The position numbers and the translations under genes are program-made. Shown in pieces: positions 36,864 to 45,735 of a DNA stretch of 54,248 nucleotides. Positions within the stretch are counted from its first letter, which is position 1, and each line of letters starts with the position of its first letter. The DNA is from Acidiphilium multivorum AIU301. Lineage in GTDB: Bacteria > Pseudomonadota > Alphaproteobacteria > Acetobacterales > Acetobacteraceae. The stretch spans positions 1 through 54,248 of the forward strand of contig NC_015179.1 of the NCBI RefSeq assembly GCF_000202835.1. The letters run 5' to 3'. Under the pieces are notes generated by a model that ran no database searches, was not told the DNA's origin, and saw only the letters and a program-made list of their open reading frames with translations.

Positions 36864-37800
36864 TTACGCATGAAAGATGCCGGTGAGAATTTGCTCCATG
36901 TATCTGTTGTCCCATGCGGCCATTTTGCGCCGCCCCTTGAGGCTGACCTTTGATGCCTGATGGCGGCGAACGAGGTTGATCACGATCTTGCGAAGCAGGG
37001 AGAAGTTCTGGACGGCGTTGCGATCCCGGATCCGGTAGTGATCTTCGTTGAAGGTGACGTCGAGCACCCAGTGTAGGCTGTTCTCGATCTGCCAATGTTG
37101 ACGGATCGCTTTCGCCAGGATTTCGGGTTCGATCTTGCCGGATCCGTTGACGCCGCGGATGGTTTCCACGGCCAGAACGCTCTTCAACCCCGGCCAGTCG
37201 CGCAGCGTTTCCAGCGCTACGGCGTCCGGACAGACGAATACCCGGCGCCCAACAAGACGGCCATGACCATCATCGAATTCGTCGTGGACCGGCCGATAAG
37301 TGGGTGAGCGGCTGAAGCAGGTGGTTGCGCAAAGCTCCTCCACGGCGCTGTGTTTTTCCCCCTGGTTGGCTTTCAGGGTGACGAGATAATCGGCGCCCCG
37401 CTCAAGGATTTTGGCGGCGATGGCTCGCTGGCACCCCATCGCGTCCAACGTGACAATGGCGCCCTTGATGTCCAGCACATCCAGCAATTCCGGGATCGCG
37501 GTGATCTCGTTCGATTTGTCGCCGACCTGGCGCTGGCCGAGCACCAGTCCCCGATCACTCGCCCAGGCACTGACCACGTGAAGAGCCGCCTGGTCCCGGC
37601 TGCGATCAAACGAACCGCGGTTCGTTTTCCCGTCAATCGCCACCACTTCCCGGTCCAAAGTCGCCCGAATGAGCGCGCCTAGGCTTCGAAACATGCCTCG
37701 AAATGTCCGGTATCGATCAGCATGAATACACGCCGGAAGGTGTCGTGGGACGGAATGCCGTTCGGCAGCGCCAGAAACCTGTCCGCCTGACCATGATCGA
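36864..37800 (-). pseudogene. ISAs1-family transposase, truncated and frameshifted
   Basis: A different ISAs1 copy from that at 31250. Reading from its start: LALPNGIPSHDTFRRVFMLI in one frame, a shift near 37690, then VVAIDGKTNRGSFDRSRDQA, IVTLDAMGCQRAIAAKILE and QHWQIENSLHWVLDVTFNED. About 60 N-terminal residues are missing. It ends 46 bp upstream of the Cyc2-like gene and may have displaced its promoter. Confidence 0.85.
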
Positions 37801-37864
37801 GGCGCGCCGATATTGTCGCGCCTGCTGACCACGATCGAGGCCAACGACGCTGCCGGCGCCGCCG

Positions 37865-38245
37865 AAGCGGCTCTACCGGTTGAGGTGGAGAACCGAGGAA
37901 GTGTTCCGGTCTTCGAAAAGTGTTTGCCTCAGGCTCAAAGAAACCGAGATGCAGGACGCCAGACGCCTGTTCAAGCTGGCCCTGATCGGTCTTGCCGCAA
38001 CCACCCGTACCGTCCAGTTCGTCGACGCACGCAACGGCAGCAGCCGGCCGGCAACCGACGTCATCGATCCCGGACTGCTCCCAGCAGCGGATGCCATCGG
38101 CCCGACGCTCGAGGGCAAAACACCAAGACAGAAAAACCTTCATCCACCCTGATCCCTCGCCTGGATCATCGCCCGCCTCGGTGGCTGGAACTCATACTAC
38201 AAGTCGCCAAGTTTCAAAACCATGCACGCGAAACCTCGGTAGTTA
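37865..38245 (+). pseudogene. C-terminal fragment of an IS4-family transposase
   Basis: Reads EEVFRSSKSVCLRLKETEMQ, DARRLFKLALIGLAATTRTV and, after a frame change near 38150, SLAWIIARLGGWNSYYKSPS. This matches the C-terminal third of IS4-family transposases. Confidence 0.72.
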
Positions 38246-38272
38246 CAATATGTGTGATTGCGTCGACGCGCC

Positions 38273-38286
38273 TTGATCTAAATCAA
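38273..38286 (+). promoter_or_regulatory. FNR/Anr-type operator upstream of ubiT
   Basis: TTGATCTAAATCAA matches TTGAT-N4-ATCAA exactly, and the palindrome extends to GCGCCTTGAT and ATCAAGGCGC, ten bases on each side. Its centre is about 98 bp before the ubiT ATG. If it acts at -41.5, the transcript starts near 38321 with a leader of about 57 bases. This predicts anaerobic induction of the ubiquinone operon. Confidence 0.85.
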
Positions 38287-38377
38287 GGCGCGTTCGTCTT
38301 CTGCATGTTGACAAGATGCGGTTGTCGTTGCGGTGCGGCGTTGCGGTGCGGCATGGAAATAGCAGGAGTGCTGGCTC

Positions 38378-39049
38378 ATGGCGGAGACGAAATTCCCGGT
38401 TCTGCTCGCGACCAATGTGTTGGGATTGCTTCCCGCGCCGGCTCTGATGCGTGCTACGATTTTGCTGACGCGCCGGCTTGGCCGAACACATCCTCGGCTG
38501 TTCCGCGCCCTCGCAGCCCATAAGCCCTGCACGATCGGTATCGAGCCGACCGATCTGCGGCATCGATTCGTGCTCCGCTTCGGGGGAAGGCCAGTATCGC
38601 TGGTGCCTACATCGACCTTGGAGCAGTCCTTGAATGCCTGCGTGAGGGGCCGGTTAGCGACGTTAGTGGGGCTGCTCGAAGGCCGACTCGACAGCGATGC
38701 GCTGTTCTTTTCCAGAGAGATTATCATTACAGGAGACATGGAGGCGGTCGTCAGCTTGCGCAACGCACTCGATCGCGAAACCGTCAATGTATTCAAAGCG
38801 GCAACCACACTGTTCGGACCGGGAGAGCGTGCCGCCCGGCGGGTGGCACTCATGCTCGAGCGGCGGCTCGCCGCAGCGCATCAGCGCCTGACCATGGGGC
38901 ACGAAGCGCTGCATGCGGCAAGACGAGAAGAACATCCCGTCACTGCGAATTGCGAACGGGTGGAGGCAGAGTTACAGGCATTGAGAATGCGCATGGCCAA
39001 GATTGAAGCGCAAACGAGGCGTCGGAATCCCATCGGGGCGGTGACATGA
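38378..39049 (+). CDS. ubiT: UbiT-like SCP2 lipid-binding protein for O2-independent ubiquinone synthesis
   Basis: A 223-residue SCP2-domain protein. In E. coli UbiT binds ubiquinone intermediates and is essential for ubiquinone synthesis without oxygen. Seen: an N-terminal helix region (LLPAPALMRATILLTRRLGR), the SCP2 core with LRHRFVLRFGGRPVSLVPTS and SDALFFSREIIITGDMEAVV, and a charged coiled-coil-like tail after residue 160. Its stop overlaps ubiU by 4 bp. It is the first gene after the FNR site. Confidence 0.9.
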   Translation: MAETKFPVLLATNVLGLLPAPALMRATILLTRRLGRTHPRLFRALAAHKPCTIGIEPTDLRHRFVLRFGGRPVSLVPTSTLEQSLNACVRGRLATLVGLLEGRLDSDALFFSREIIITGDMEAVVSLRNALDRETVNVFKAATTLFGPGERAARRVALMLERRLAAAHQRLTMGHEALHAARREEHPVTANCERVEAELQALRMRMAKIEAQTRRRNPIGAVT

Positions 39050-40041
39050 CACGCTATCTCGAACTGGTCTGTCCGGCGGGCACTCTTGCCGCCTTGCGCG
39101 TCGCGGTCGACGCTGGAGCCGACACCGTCTATTGCGGTTTCCAGGACTGCACAAATGCCCGCAACTATCCTGGCCTGAATTTTACCCGCGAAGATTTACA
39201 TGCGGGCATCAGCTACGCCCATGCCCGCGGTTGCCGCGTCTTCGTCGCTGTCAACACGTTTCCTCGAGCCGGCGACCTTGGACCATGGCAGCGCGCGATC
39301 GATGATGCTGCTTCATGCGACGCAGATGCGGTTATTCTTGCCGATCTCGGCGTGCTCGATTATGCGGCGCGCCGCCATCCGAACTTACGACGGCACCTCT
39401 CGGTGCAGGCGGCCGCAGCGAGTCCGCTCGGGATCCGATTCTACCGGGACATATTTGGAATCAGCCGTGTCGTGCTACCACGCGTGCTTTCGGTCGAAGA
39501 AGTCACGTCGTTGATCGGACAAACAGGCATCGAGGCCGAGGTGTTTGCCTTTGGCAGCCTTGGCACAATGGTGGAGGGCCGCTGCTTTCTCTCCTCTTAC
39601 ATGACCGGTCGTTCGCCGAGTAGCGACGGTGTCTGCGCTCCGGCCGAGTGTGCCTCCTACCATGAGAACGGCGATCGCTTGGTCTCCCGTCTCGGCGAAG
39701 TCATGATTAACCGATTCGCGCGCGATGAGCCGGCAGCCTACCCGACCCCCTGCAAGGGTCGCTTCCTAGTACACGGCCGTCCGAGTTATCTGTTTGAGGA
39801 GCCGACCGGTCTCAACGTTATCCCGCTCCTCGCGGAACTCAAGGCAGCCGGGGTAACTGCCCTGAAGATCGAGGGCCGCCAGCGCAGTCGCACCTATGTG
39901 GCCACCGTCGTCACCGCTTTCCGCCACATCCTCGACGCGCTTGCCGAGGGCGCGCCGCCGGCACCGATTCCCGCCGTGCTGCGTGCGGTTGCCGAAGGAG
40001 GACGCGAGACGTTCGGCGCCTATGCGAAAGGCTGGCGATGA
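39046..40041 (+). CDS. ubiU: UbiU, O2-independent ubiquinone hydroxylation (U32 family)
   Basis: A 331-residue peptidase-U32-family protein. UbiU and UbiV form a complex with 4Fe-4S clusters that hydroxylates the quinone ring without oxygen, using prephenate as oxygen donor. The start reads LELVCPAGTLAALRVAVDAG; the four cluster Cys are C180, C197, C202 and C236 (VEGRC, DGVC, AECASYH, TPCKGRF). Overlaps both neighbours by 4 bp, so the three proteins are translationally coupled. Confidence 0.95.
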   Translation: MTRYLELVCPAGTLAALRVAVDAGADTVYCGFQDCTNARNYPGLNFTREDLHAGISYAHARGCRVFVAVNTFPRAGDLGPWQRAIDDAASCDADAVILADLGVLDYAARRHPNLRRHLSVQAAAASPLGIRFYRDIFGISRVVLPRVLSVEEVTSLIGQTGIEAEVFAFGSLGTMVEGRCFLSSYMTGRSPSSDGVCAPAECASYHENGDRLVSRLGEVMINRFARDEPAAYPTPCKGRFLVHGRPSYLFEEPTGLNVIPLLAELKAAGVTALKIEGRQRSRTYVATVVTAFRHILDALAEGAPPAPIPAVLRAVAEGGRETFGAYAKGWR

Positions 40042-40937
40042 GCTGTTTAACTTTGGGGCCGCTGCAGTTCCACTGGCCCGCGGCGCGTAGGCGGGATTTC
40101 TACGCTCGTATCGCTGACGAGGCGCCTGTCGACTGCGTCTATCTCGGCGAGGTGGTTTGCAGCAAGCGTCTGCCTTGGTTCGAGAAAGACCTACCGAAGA
40201 TCGCCGAGCGTTTGCGTCGAGCAGGAAAGCAGGTCGTGTTCTCGACACCGGCGTTGATCATCACCGATCATGAGATCGCGATGATCCGCGCGCTCTGCGA
40301 GACAGGCGATCTGATCGAGATCAACGATCTCGCTTGCCTGCAACTGCTAAATGGGCAGGCATTCGTCTCCGGCCCTCTGGTGAACGTTTTCAATGAAGGT
40401 ACACTCGATGTCCTTCTCCGTCTGGGTGCCATGCGGGTGAACGCTCCAATGGAGCTATCCATCGCCGCGATTGCCACGTTGGCGGCACGGAGCCAAGCGG
40501 GTGAGATTGAAGTGTTCGTTTTCGGCCGCCAACCGCTGGCCATCTCACAGCGCTGCTATCATGCGCGCGCGCATGATCTGCATAAGGATAATTGCCAGTT
40601 CGTCTGTGGCCAGGATGCGGATGGCTTGGCGATCGCACAGCTTGACGGGCGTCCACTTCTGGCAATCAACGGCACGCAGACCCTTTCGCACGGCCATGTC
40701 GCTCTGCTCGACGAACTCGCCGATCTCCAGGCAGCAGGCGTCACCCATTTCCGTCTTTCGCCACACGCACTCGACATGGTCGAAATCGCCACACTCTACC
40801 GCGCCGTGCTCGACGGCATTTATGACGCGAAGGAGGCGCTCACGCGCCTGCGCGAACTCACCGCGCAGCTGCCGTTTGTCAATGGTTATCTGCATGGGCG
40901 CGCCGGGATGGACTGGCAGCCTAGCCGGGCAGGATAG
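40038..40937 (+). CDS. ubiV: UbiV, O2-independent ubiquinone hydroxylation (U32 family)
   Basis: A 299-residue partner of UbiU. Cluster residues C41 (YLGEVVCSKR), C173 (SQRCYHARAHDL), C186 and C190 (DNCQFVC) match the UbiV pattern. The C-terminus LPFVNGYLHGRAGMDW is typical. It follows ubiU with a 4-bp overlap. Confidence 0.94.
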   Translation: MSCLTLGPLQFHWPAARRRDFYARIADEAPVDCVYLGEVVCSKRLPWFEKDLPKIAERLRRAGKQVVFSTPALIITDHEIAMIRALCETGDLIEINDLACLQLLNGQAFVSGPLVNVFNEGTLDVLLRLGAMRVNAPMELSIAAIATLAARSQAGEIEVFVFGRQPLAISQRCYHARAHDLHKDNCQFVCGQDADGLAIAQLDGRPLLAINGTQTLSHGHVALLDELADLQAAGVTHFRLSPHALDMVEIATLYRAVLDGIYDAKEALTRLRELTAQLPFVNGYLHGRAGMDWQPSRAG

Positions 40938-41006
40938 AGGCAATAGCAGCAGCGTTCTGGACACCACACTTTTGGGATCTACCAAACAACGGGAAGCATT
41001 CTGAGT

Positions 41007-42167
41007 ATGGACTGTAGTGGCAGAGTTATCAGTAAAAGCTTCGGGCGGATGACCGGCGGAAGCGAACATTACATTGTCATCGAACCACCCGCTGATCTCG
41101 ACCTCACCGAGCAGCTCGCCTGTCTTGAGCAACGTTATGATGAAACACGGCAGGAGCTCTGCCTGCCGGCCGGCGGTGCCGTGTTCCGGCGATTGTTCGT
41201 CAGCGATGCGATGAACCAGGCACCTTTGCTGCGGCACAGCCGTTTTGCAGAGGATGAAGATAACTCTCCTGTGGCACTGTCAATCATCCAGCAGCCGCCT
41301 CTCTCAGGAACCAAGCTGTCCCTTCTTGCCTATCATGTCAGCGGAGCTCTCGATCTCTCCAAGCGCCGGCTTACGCCGCGGCATGTCGTGGTTGAAAAAA
41401 ATGGTCTTGCCTATCTCTGGACAACAGGTCTCTGCCCGGGATCGGACGAAAGGCAGGTTCCTGTGACACAACAGACACGGCGGTTGTTCGATACTCTTAT
41501 CGATGAGCTCGATGGTCTAGGGGGCACCCTACACAACAATTGCGTCCGCACCTGGATTTACGTCAAGGACATCGACGTATTCTATAAGGATATGGTGACA
41601 AGCAGGAGTGAGGTGTTTCTTGAACAGGGTCTGTCGGCGGAGACGCATTTCATTGCCAGCACCGGCATCGAGGGAGCGTGCGCACACAGATTCGATATAG
41701 TAACGATGGATGCCTACTCGATCCTCGGACTTGCACCACAACAGGTGTCCTATCTCAATGATTTCGATCATCTTTGTCCGACGAAGGACTACAACGTAAC
41801 CTTCGAGCGTGGCACCCGTATTGCATATGCCGATCGCGCCCATCTCTTTATCTCGGGAACGGCCAGCATTGATCGCTCCGGGCAGATAGTTCATCCCGGA
41901 AATGTGCTGCGCCAATTCGACCACGCGCTCGACAATGTGGAGGCGCTTTTGCGCGCTGGCTCGGCGGGACTCAGTGAGCTGATGCACCTCATCGTCTATC
42001 TGCGTGACCCAACCGACCATCCACGGATCAAAACGGCATTGTCCGAGCGCTTGCCCGGAGTCCCGGCGATCATTGTACAGGGTCCGGTTTGCCGGCCGGA
42101 ATGGCTGGTAGAGGTCGAGGGCATAGCCATCGCCGATAATGAAGATCCGACCCTTTCAAGTTTCTGA
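41007..42167 (+). CDS. Chorismatase-like protein (FkbO/XanB2 family) in the ubiquinone operon
   Basis: A 386-residue protein resembling chorismatases, which cleave chorismate to hydroxybenzoates or dihydrodiol. Seen: EHYIVIEPPADLDLTEQLAC, GAVFRRLFVSDAMNQAPLL, NCVRTWIYVKDIDVFYKDM, a RidA-like C-terminal fold (AHLFISGTASIDRSGQIVHP, DNVEALLRAG, LIVYLRDPTDH) and the family's closing Glu motif EWLVEVEGIA. Lying 69 bp after ubiV, it probably supplies the aromatic ring precursor, 4-hydroxybenzoate, for the ubiquinone made by UbiTUV, replacing UbiC; this is inference. The ATG at 41007 lacks a strong ribosome binding site; ATG 41049 is an alternative. A decayed paralogue lies at 47160-48232. Confidence 0.72.
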   Translation: MDCSGRVISKSFGRMTGGSEHYIVIEPPADLDLTEQLACLEQRYDETRQELCLPAGGAVFRRLFVSDAMNQAPLLRHSRFAEDEDNSPVALSIIQQPPLSGTKLSLLAYHVSGALDLSKRRLTPRHVVVEKNGLAYLWTTGLCPGSDERQVPVTQQTRRLFDTLIDELDGLGGTLHNNCVRTWIYVKDIDVFYKDMVTSRSEVFLEQGLSAETHFIASTGIEGACAHRFDIVTMDAYSILGLAPQQVSYLNDFDHLCPTKDYNVTFERGTRIAYADRAHLFISGTASIDRSGQIVHPGNVLRQFDHALDNVEALLRAGSAGLSELMHLIVYLRDPTDHPRIKTALSERLPGVPAIIVQGPVCRPEWLVEVEGIAIADNEDPTLSSF

Positions 42168-42314
42168 TCTTCCGAGTCTTCGCAGTGTTCGGCCAGGGAG
42201 TGTCGTCATAAGCGACCACACAAGAAGCCGCATAGCGAGCCGTTGATATTAGGCTGAAGTCAAAGGGATGTATGAGCGGGCAGAAGCGAGATAACTTTCA
42301 ACTCTGCTGCCTAT

Positions 42315-42335
42315 GCGCGGAAATTTTAGCCGCGC
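42315..42335 (+). other. GC hairpin in the leader of pdxS
   Basis: GCGCGG (42315-42320) pairs with CCGCGC (42330-42335) around an AT loop, 48 bp before pdxS. No T-run follows, so it is not a classical terminator. The rest of 42168-42382 shows nothing else; no FNR site was found there. Confidence 0.35.
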
Positions 42336-42382
42336 AGCGCGTGTCGGCTTGCTAGACGGACACTTACACAGGAGTTCTATAT

Positions 42383-43312
42383 ATGAGCGATATGCCGACT
42401 AACCTTATCGAAACATCACCGTTGCGACTTAAGACGGGACTAGCCGAAATGCTCATGGGTGGGGTCATCATGGATGTCACTACCGCAGAGCAGGCGAAGA
42501 TCGCAGAGAACGCCGGTGCAGTGGCGGTGATGGCACTCGAGCGGGCGCCCGCACAGATACGAGCTGAGGGTGGCGTCGCTAGAATGGCTTCTCCGAAAAA
42601 AATCAAGGAGATCATGACTGCCGTTTCGATCCCCGTGATGGCAAAATGCCGAATCGGCCATTTCGCCGAAGCGCAGGTGCTTCAGGCTCTCGGCGTAGAT
42701 TTCATCGATGAGTCGGAAGTTCTGAGCCCGGCTGATGAAATGCATCATATCAACAAGCACGCTTTCGTATCTCCTTTCGTCTGTGGGGCACGTAACCTGG
42801 GCGAGGCACTGCGGCGGATTGCCGAAGGAGCCGCAATGATAAGGACAAAAGGGGAGGCCGGTACCGGCGATGTGATGCACGCAGTCCGGCACGTCCGGCA
42901 AATCGCCAAGGATATTCACGCCTTAACGGTTCTACGCGAGGATGAACTGTATGCCGCCGCAAAGGAATTGGCGGCTCCCTACGAGTTGGTAAGAATCGTC
43001 GCCAGTATCGGCCGACTGCCCGTGCCAAACTTCGCGGCCGGCGGCATTGCAACCCCTGCTGACGCGGCGCTCGTCCGTCATCTAGGTGCAGAAGCAGTTT
43101 TCGTAGGCTCTGGTATCTTCATGAGAGATTCACAGCATTTTGTTGATCCTAGCGAGGCACAATCACGCGCAGAAGCAATAGTCCAGGCAACAACGCATTA
43201 CGACAACCCGCAGATTCTTGCCGAGATCAGCGAATCATGTCTCGGAGCCATACACGGCCTTGCTGCGGCTAGTTTGAAAGAAGAAGCGTTGCTCCAGACA
43301 CGAGGCTGGTAG
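42383..43312 (+). CDS. pdxS: Pyridoxal 5'-phosphate synthase, PdxS subunit
   Basis: A 309-residue (beta/alpha)8 synthase that makes PLP from ribose 5-phosphate, glyceraldehyde 3-phosphate and ammonia. Seen: [20 protein letters not shown] (first Asp region), [20 protein letters not shown] (active-site Lys), [33 protein letters not shown] (second Lys) and [18 protein letters not shown] 42383 follows AGGAG. This route needs no oxygen, unlike PdxH. pdxT follows after 17 bp. Confidence 0.95.
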   Translation: MSDMPTNLIETSPLRLKTGLAEMLMGGVIMDVTTAEQAKIAENAGAVAVMALERAPAQIRAEGGVARMASPKKIKEIMTAVSIPVMAKCRIGHFAEAQVLQALGVDFIDESEVLSPADEMHHINKHAFVSPFVCGARNLGEALRRIAEGAAMIRTKGEAGTGDVMHAVRHVRQIAKDIHALTVLREDELYAAAKELAAPYELVRIVASIGRLPVPNFAAGGIATPADAALVRHLGAEAVFVGSGIFMRDSQHFVDPSEAQSRAEAIVQATTHYDNPQILAEISESCLGAIHGLAAASLKEEALLQTRGW

Positions 43313-43329
43313 GTGCTGCCGATAAGGGA

Positions 43330-43926
43330 TTGACAGACTTGTCCCTGAAAATCGGCGTTGTGGCTTTGCAGGGCGATTACGCGGCACATGCGGAGGCTTT
43401 GCGCAGTAGTGGTACCGAGATTGTGTTGGTCCGCGCGACAAAAGAATTGGCTGATCTGAACGGCTTGGTGATTCCGGGCGGCGAATCGACGGCACTCCTC
43501 AAGCTGCTCACACGCGAAAATATGTACGAAGCCGTGCGTGAGTTTTCTATGGCCAAGCCAGTGTTCGGTACCTGTGCCGGCTGCATTATCCTCGCCAAAG
43601 AGGTTCTGCCGTCGCCGCAGCAAAGCCTTGCGGTTTTGGACATAGTCGTGCAGCGCAATGCTTATGGACGACAGACCGAATCCCGTGTTGCTATGGGAAA
43701 TTGCGCCCTCTCCGGTGGAGGGCTCGAAATGGTCTTCATCCGCGCGCCGTGTATCGTGAGGACAGGCTCCCACGTGGAAATTTTGGCACGATATGGAGGT
43801 TTTCCCACCTTGGTTCGTCAGGGCAACATACTCGCAGCCACCTTCCACCCTGAATTGTCTACGGACCGCCGGATCCACCGCTTTTTTTGCGCCATGATCC
43901 GCAGCGGACAGCCTTGTCTAACCTGA
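43330..43926 (+). CDS. pdxT: Pyridoxal 5'-phosphate synthase glutaminase, PdxT subunit
   Basis: A 198-residue glutaminase that feeds ammonia to PdxS. Triad: nucleophile C82 in VFGTCAGCIILAKE, and His/Glu in FHPELSTDRR. VIPGGESTALLKLL is the oxyanion region; VQRNAYGRQ matches PdxT. The start is TTG 43330, 17 bp after pdxS; a further TTG at 43339 is possible. Confidence 0.93.
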   Translation: MTDLSLKIGVVALQGDYAAHAEALRSSGTEIVLVRATKELADLNGLVIPGGESTALLKLLTRENMYEAVREFSMAKPVFGTCAGCIILAKEVLPSPQQSLAVLDIVVQRNAYGRQTESRVAMGNCALSGGGLEMVFIRAPCIVRTGSHVEILARYGGFPTLVRQGNILAATFHPELSTDRRIHRFFCAMIRSGQPCLT

Positions 43927-44090
43927 AAATTTTTGACGCGGTATTCGGCTTTGGACATTATGTGAGCTTTACGATCGGACATTGGGCAGGCGTGGAGCAG
44001 CGCAGGCGTGTGGGTCCGGGGCTGGCGGAATTGGTGATGGCCAGACGCCTGGATTGGAGGGATGCGGGCTCGGCGGGGCACATGCCGCTC

Positions 44091-44231
44091 TCATGTTCGC
44101 CATTTCAAGCTGCAGGCAAGAGATTTCTTCTGATGCCGCTCATCGACGCCGGCGCCGAGCAGGGCATCGCGTTGCAGGTCGAGCACCTGTCGGTCATTAT
44201 CAGTCGAGACGCGCATGTAGCCGATCAGCAT
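44091..44231 (-). pseudogene. tnpR: N-terminal fragment of a Tn3-type resolvase
   Basis: From ATG 44231: LIGYMRVSTDNDRQVLDLQR with catalytic Ser, then DALLGAGVDERH, after which similarity ends. It keeps only about 40 residues. The DNA upstream (44235-44450) has inverted GGAAAACAC-type motifs that may be its res site. 43927-44090 holds nothing recognised. Confidence 0.75.
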
Positions 44232-44454
44232 GTACGGAAATCCCCTTCAAGACGGTTTCCGTATATCATGCCATTCCGACGGTGTTTTCCGTAGATAATT
44301 CGGCGCAAAATTCGGAATTTTTCGGCAGGTCTCGGACCACCGACGGAAAACAGGTGTTTTCCATACACACGCAATTCCGGCCTCAGAACCGCGCTCTCCG
44401 CTCAAACCCGCAGAAAACCCCGATCCCAACCCGTCAGCGTTCCCACTTTGTCCG

Positions 44455-44492
44455 CTTATGCTACAGCGCGGGGCGTTCCGTTACTTCGGGCC
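44455..44492 (-). repeat. 38-bp transposon end, inverted partner of 1767-1804
   Basis: Matches 1767-1804 in inverted orientation (CTTATGCTACAGCGC at the inner side, GTTACTTCGGGCC at the outer side). Together the two point toward each other across 42.7 kb. No matching 5-bp target duplication is seen. Confidence 0.55.
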
Positions 44493-44769
44493 GAATCACC
44501 TCTCACCCGATTCGGGAATCCCCATACGATTCACTCAGGTCAGAAAACGCTCTAGATTGACCTGCCGGATCCGGATCTGATGGCATGATGTGGCAGTCCT
44601 GCGTACTGACCACGGACAGAAGCATGATCTTGGCGACGAGATGATCGCTTCGTTCAATCCGGCTTCAACGACGTCCCGCCCGCAGCAGCGACAAGACCTG
44701 TGCCGCGGGACCTCGTTGAACCATGATTCGAGACATGATGATTGGCGGCGCGTCGGTTGAAGATACACT

Positions 44770-45235
44770 GGAGCTTTGGGCGGACCACTGGCTGTGCGCG
44801 ACAACCGCCATGATTCCGCCTATCTGTTTGGTGCCGTCTGCCCGGAACGCAGTATTGGTGCCGCCATCATCATGCCGGCGGTCAACAGCGAGGCGATGGC
44901 CGAGCATCTTCGGGAAATCAGCACGCAGGTTGCGCCGGGCGCGCACGCCGTGCTGGTGCTCGACGGTGCCGGCTGGCATCAAGCCGGCGAACGTTTGCCA
45001 GTGCCAGACAATATCAGCCTGCTGTCGCTGCCACCCTATGCGCCAGAGCTCAACCCGGTCGAAAACATCTGGCAATTTCTGCGCGGCAACTTCCTCAGCC
45101 ATCAGCCATCAAGTCTGGAACAGCTACGACGAAATTCTTGCCGCCTGCCGAAACGCCTGGAACAAGTTCATGCAGATGCCAGAACAAATCGCTTCAATCA
45201 CCCAACGAGACTGGATCAAAAAAGTCATCGGATAG
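44770..45235 (+). pseudogene. C-terminal half of an IS630-family transposase
   Basis: Reads AVLVLDGAGWHQAGERLPVP and LLSLPPYAPELNPVENIWQF, the last two catalytic blocks of IS630 transposases, then shifts frame near 45106 into VWNSYDEILAACRNAWNKFM and ends [12 protein letters not shown]. The N-terminal half is missing. Confidence 0.85.
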
Positions 45236-45719
45236 GCAGGCTATTACCCTGGGCCTTGCGCTTCGCGTTCGCGCGGCAATCGGCCAGCTCGAAGAATTTT
45301 CGTCGGGCGTGCGACCAGCACGCCGCCTCGATGATCGGTCCAGGAGATCGGTTCAACTCGTAGAGCTTGTTGTAGCCGCCATAGGCATCGGCCTGGAATA
45401 TACCGTGGTATCCGGCGAGATGGGTTTGCGGATGAACGCCGGCGCGATCCCGTGAATAGTAGAACACCGCGCAGGGGGAACCCGATCCGCCGAACGGCCG
45501 ATCATCACGCACATAAACCCACACGCGCGCCGTATCGGTCTGTCCTCGTGCCATCACCGGCACCGTGGTGTCGTCGCCATGCAGGCGCGCACCGGCGAAC
45601 ACCATCGTCTCGATGTGCTTGAACACCGGCTCCAGCGCCACGCAGGTAGCACCAATCAGATCGCGGGGCCACGAGGTCACCCGCGCAGAAGGACAATATG
45701 TTCCCGCACCAAGACCCAT
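45225..45719 (-). pseudogene. tnpC: Central fragment of an IS66-family transposase
   Basis: Reads [60 protein letters not shown] and [17 protein letters not shown], the DDE core of IS66 TnpC. Both ends are missing. Confidence 0.88.
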
Positions 45720-45735
45720 TCACAACTGTAGCGGA

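Noticed and set aside
42168..42382. An FNR-type site for pdxS
   Set aside because: The segment was read for TTGAT-N4-ATCAA on both strands and no acceptable match was seen.
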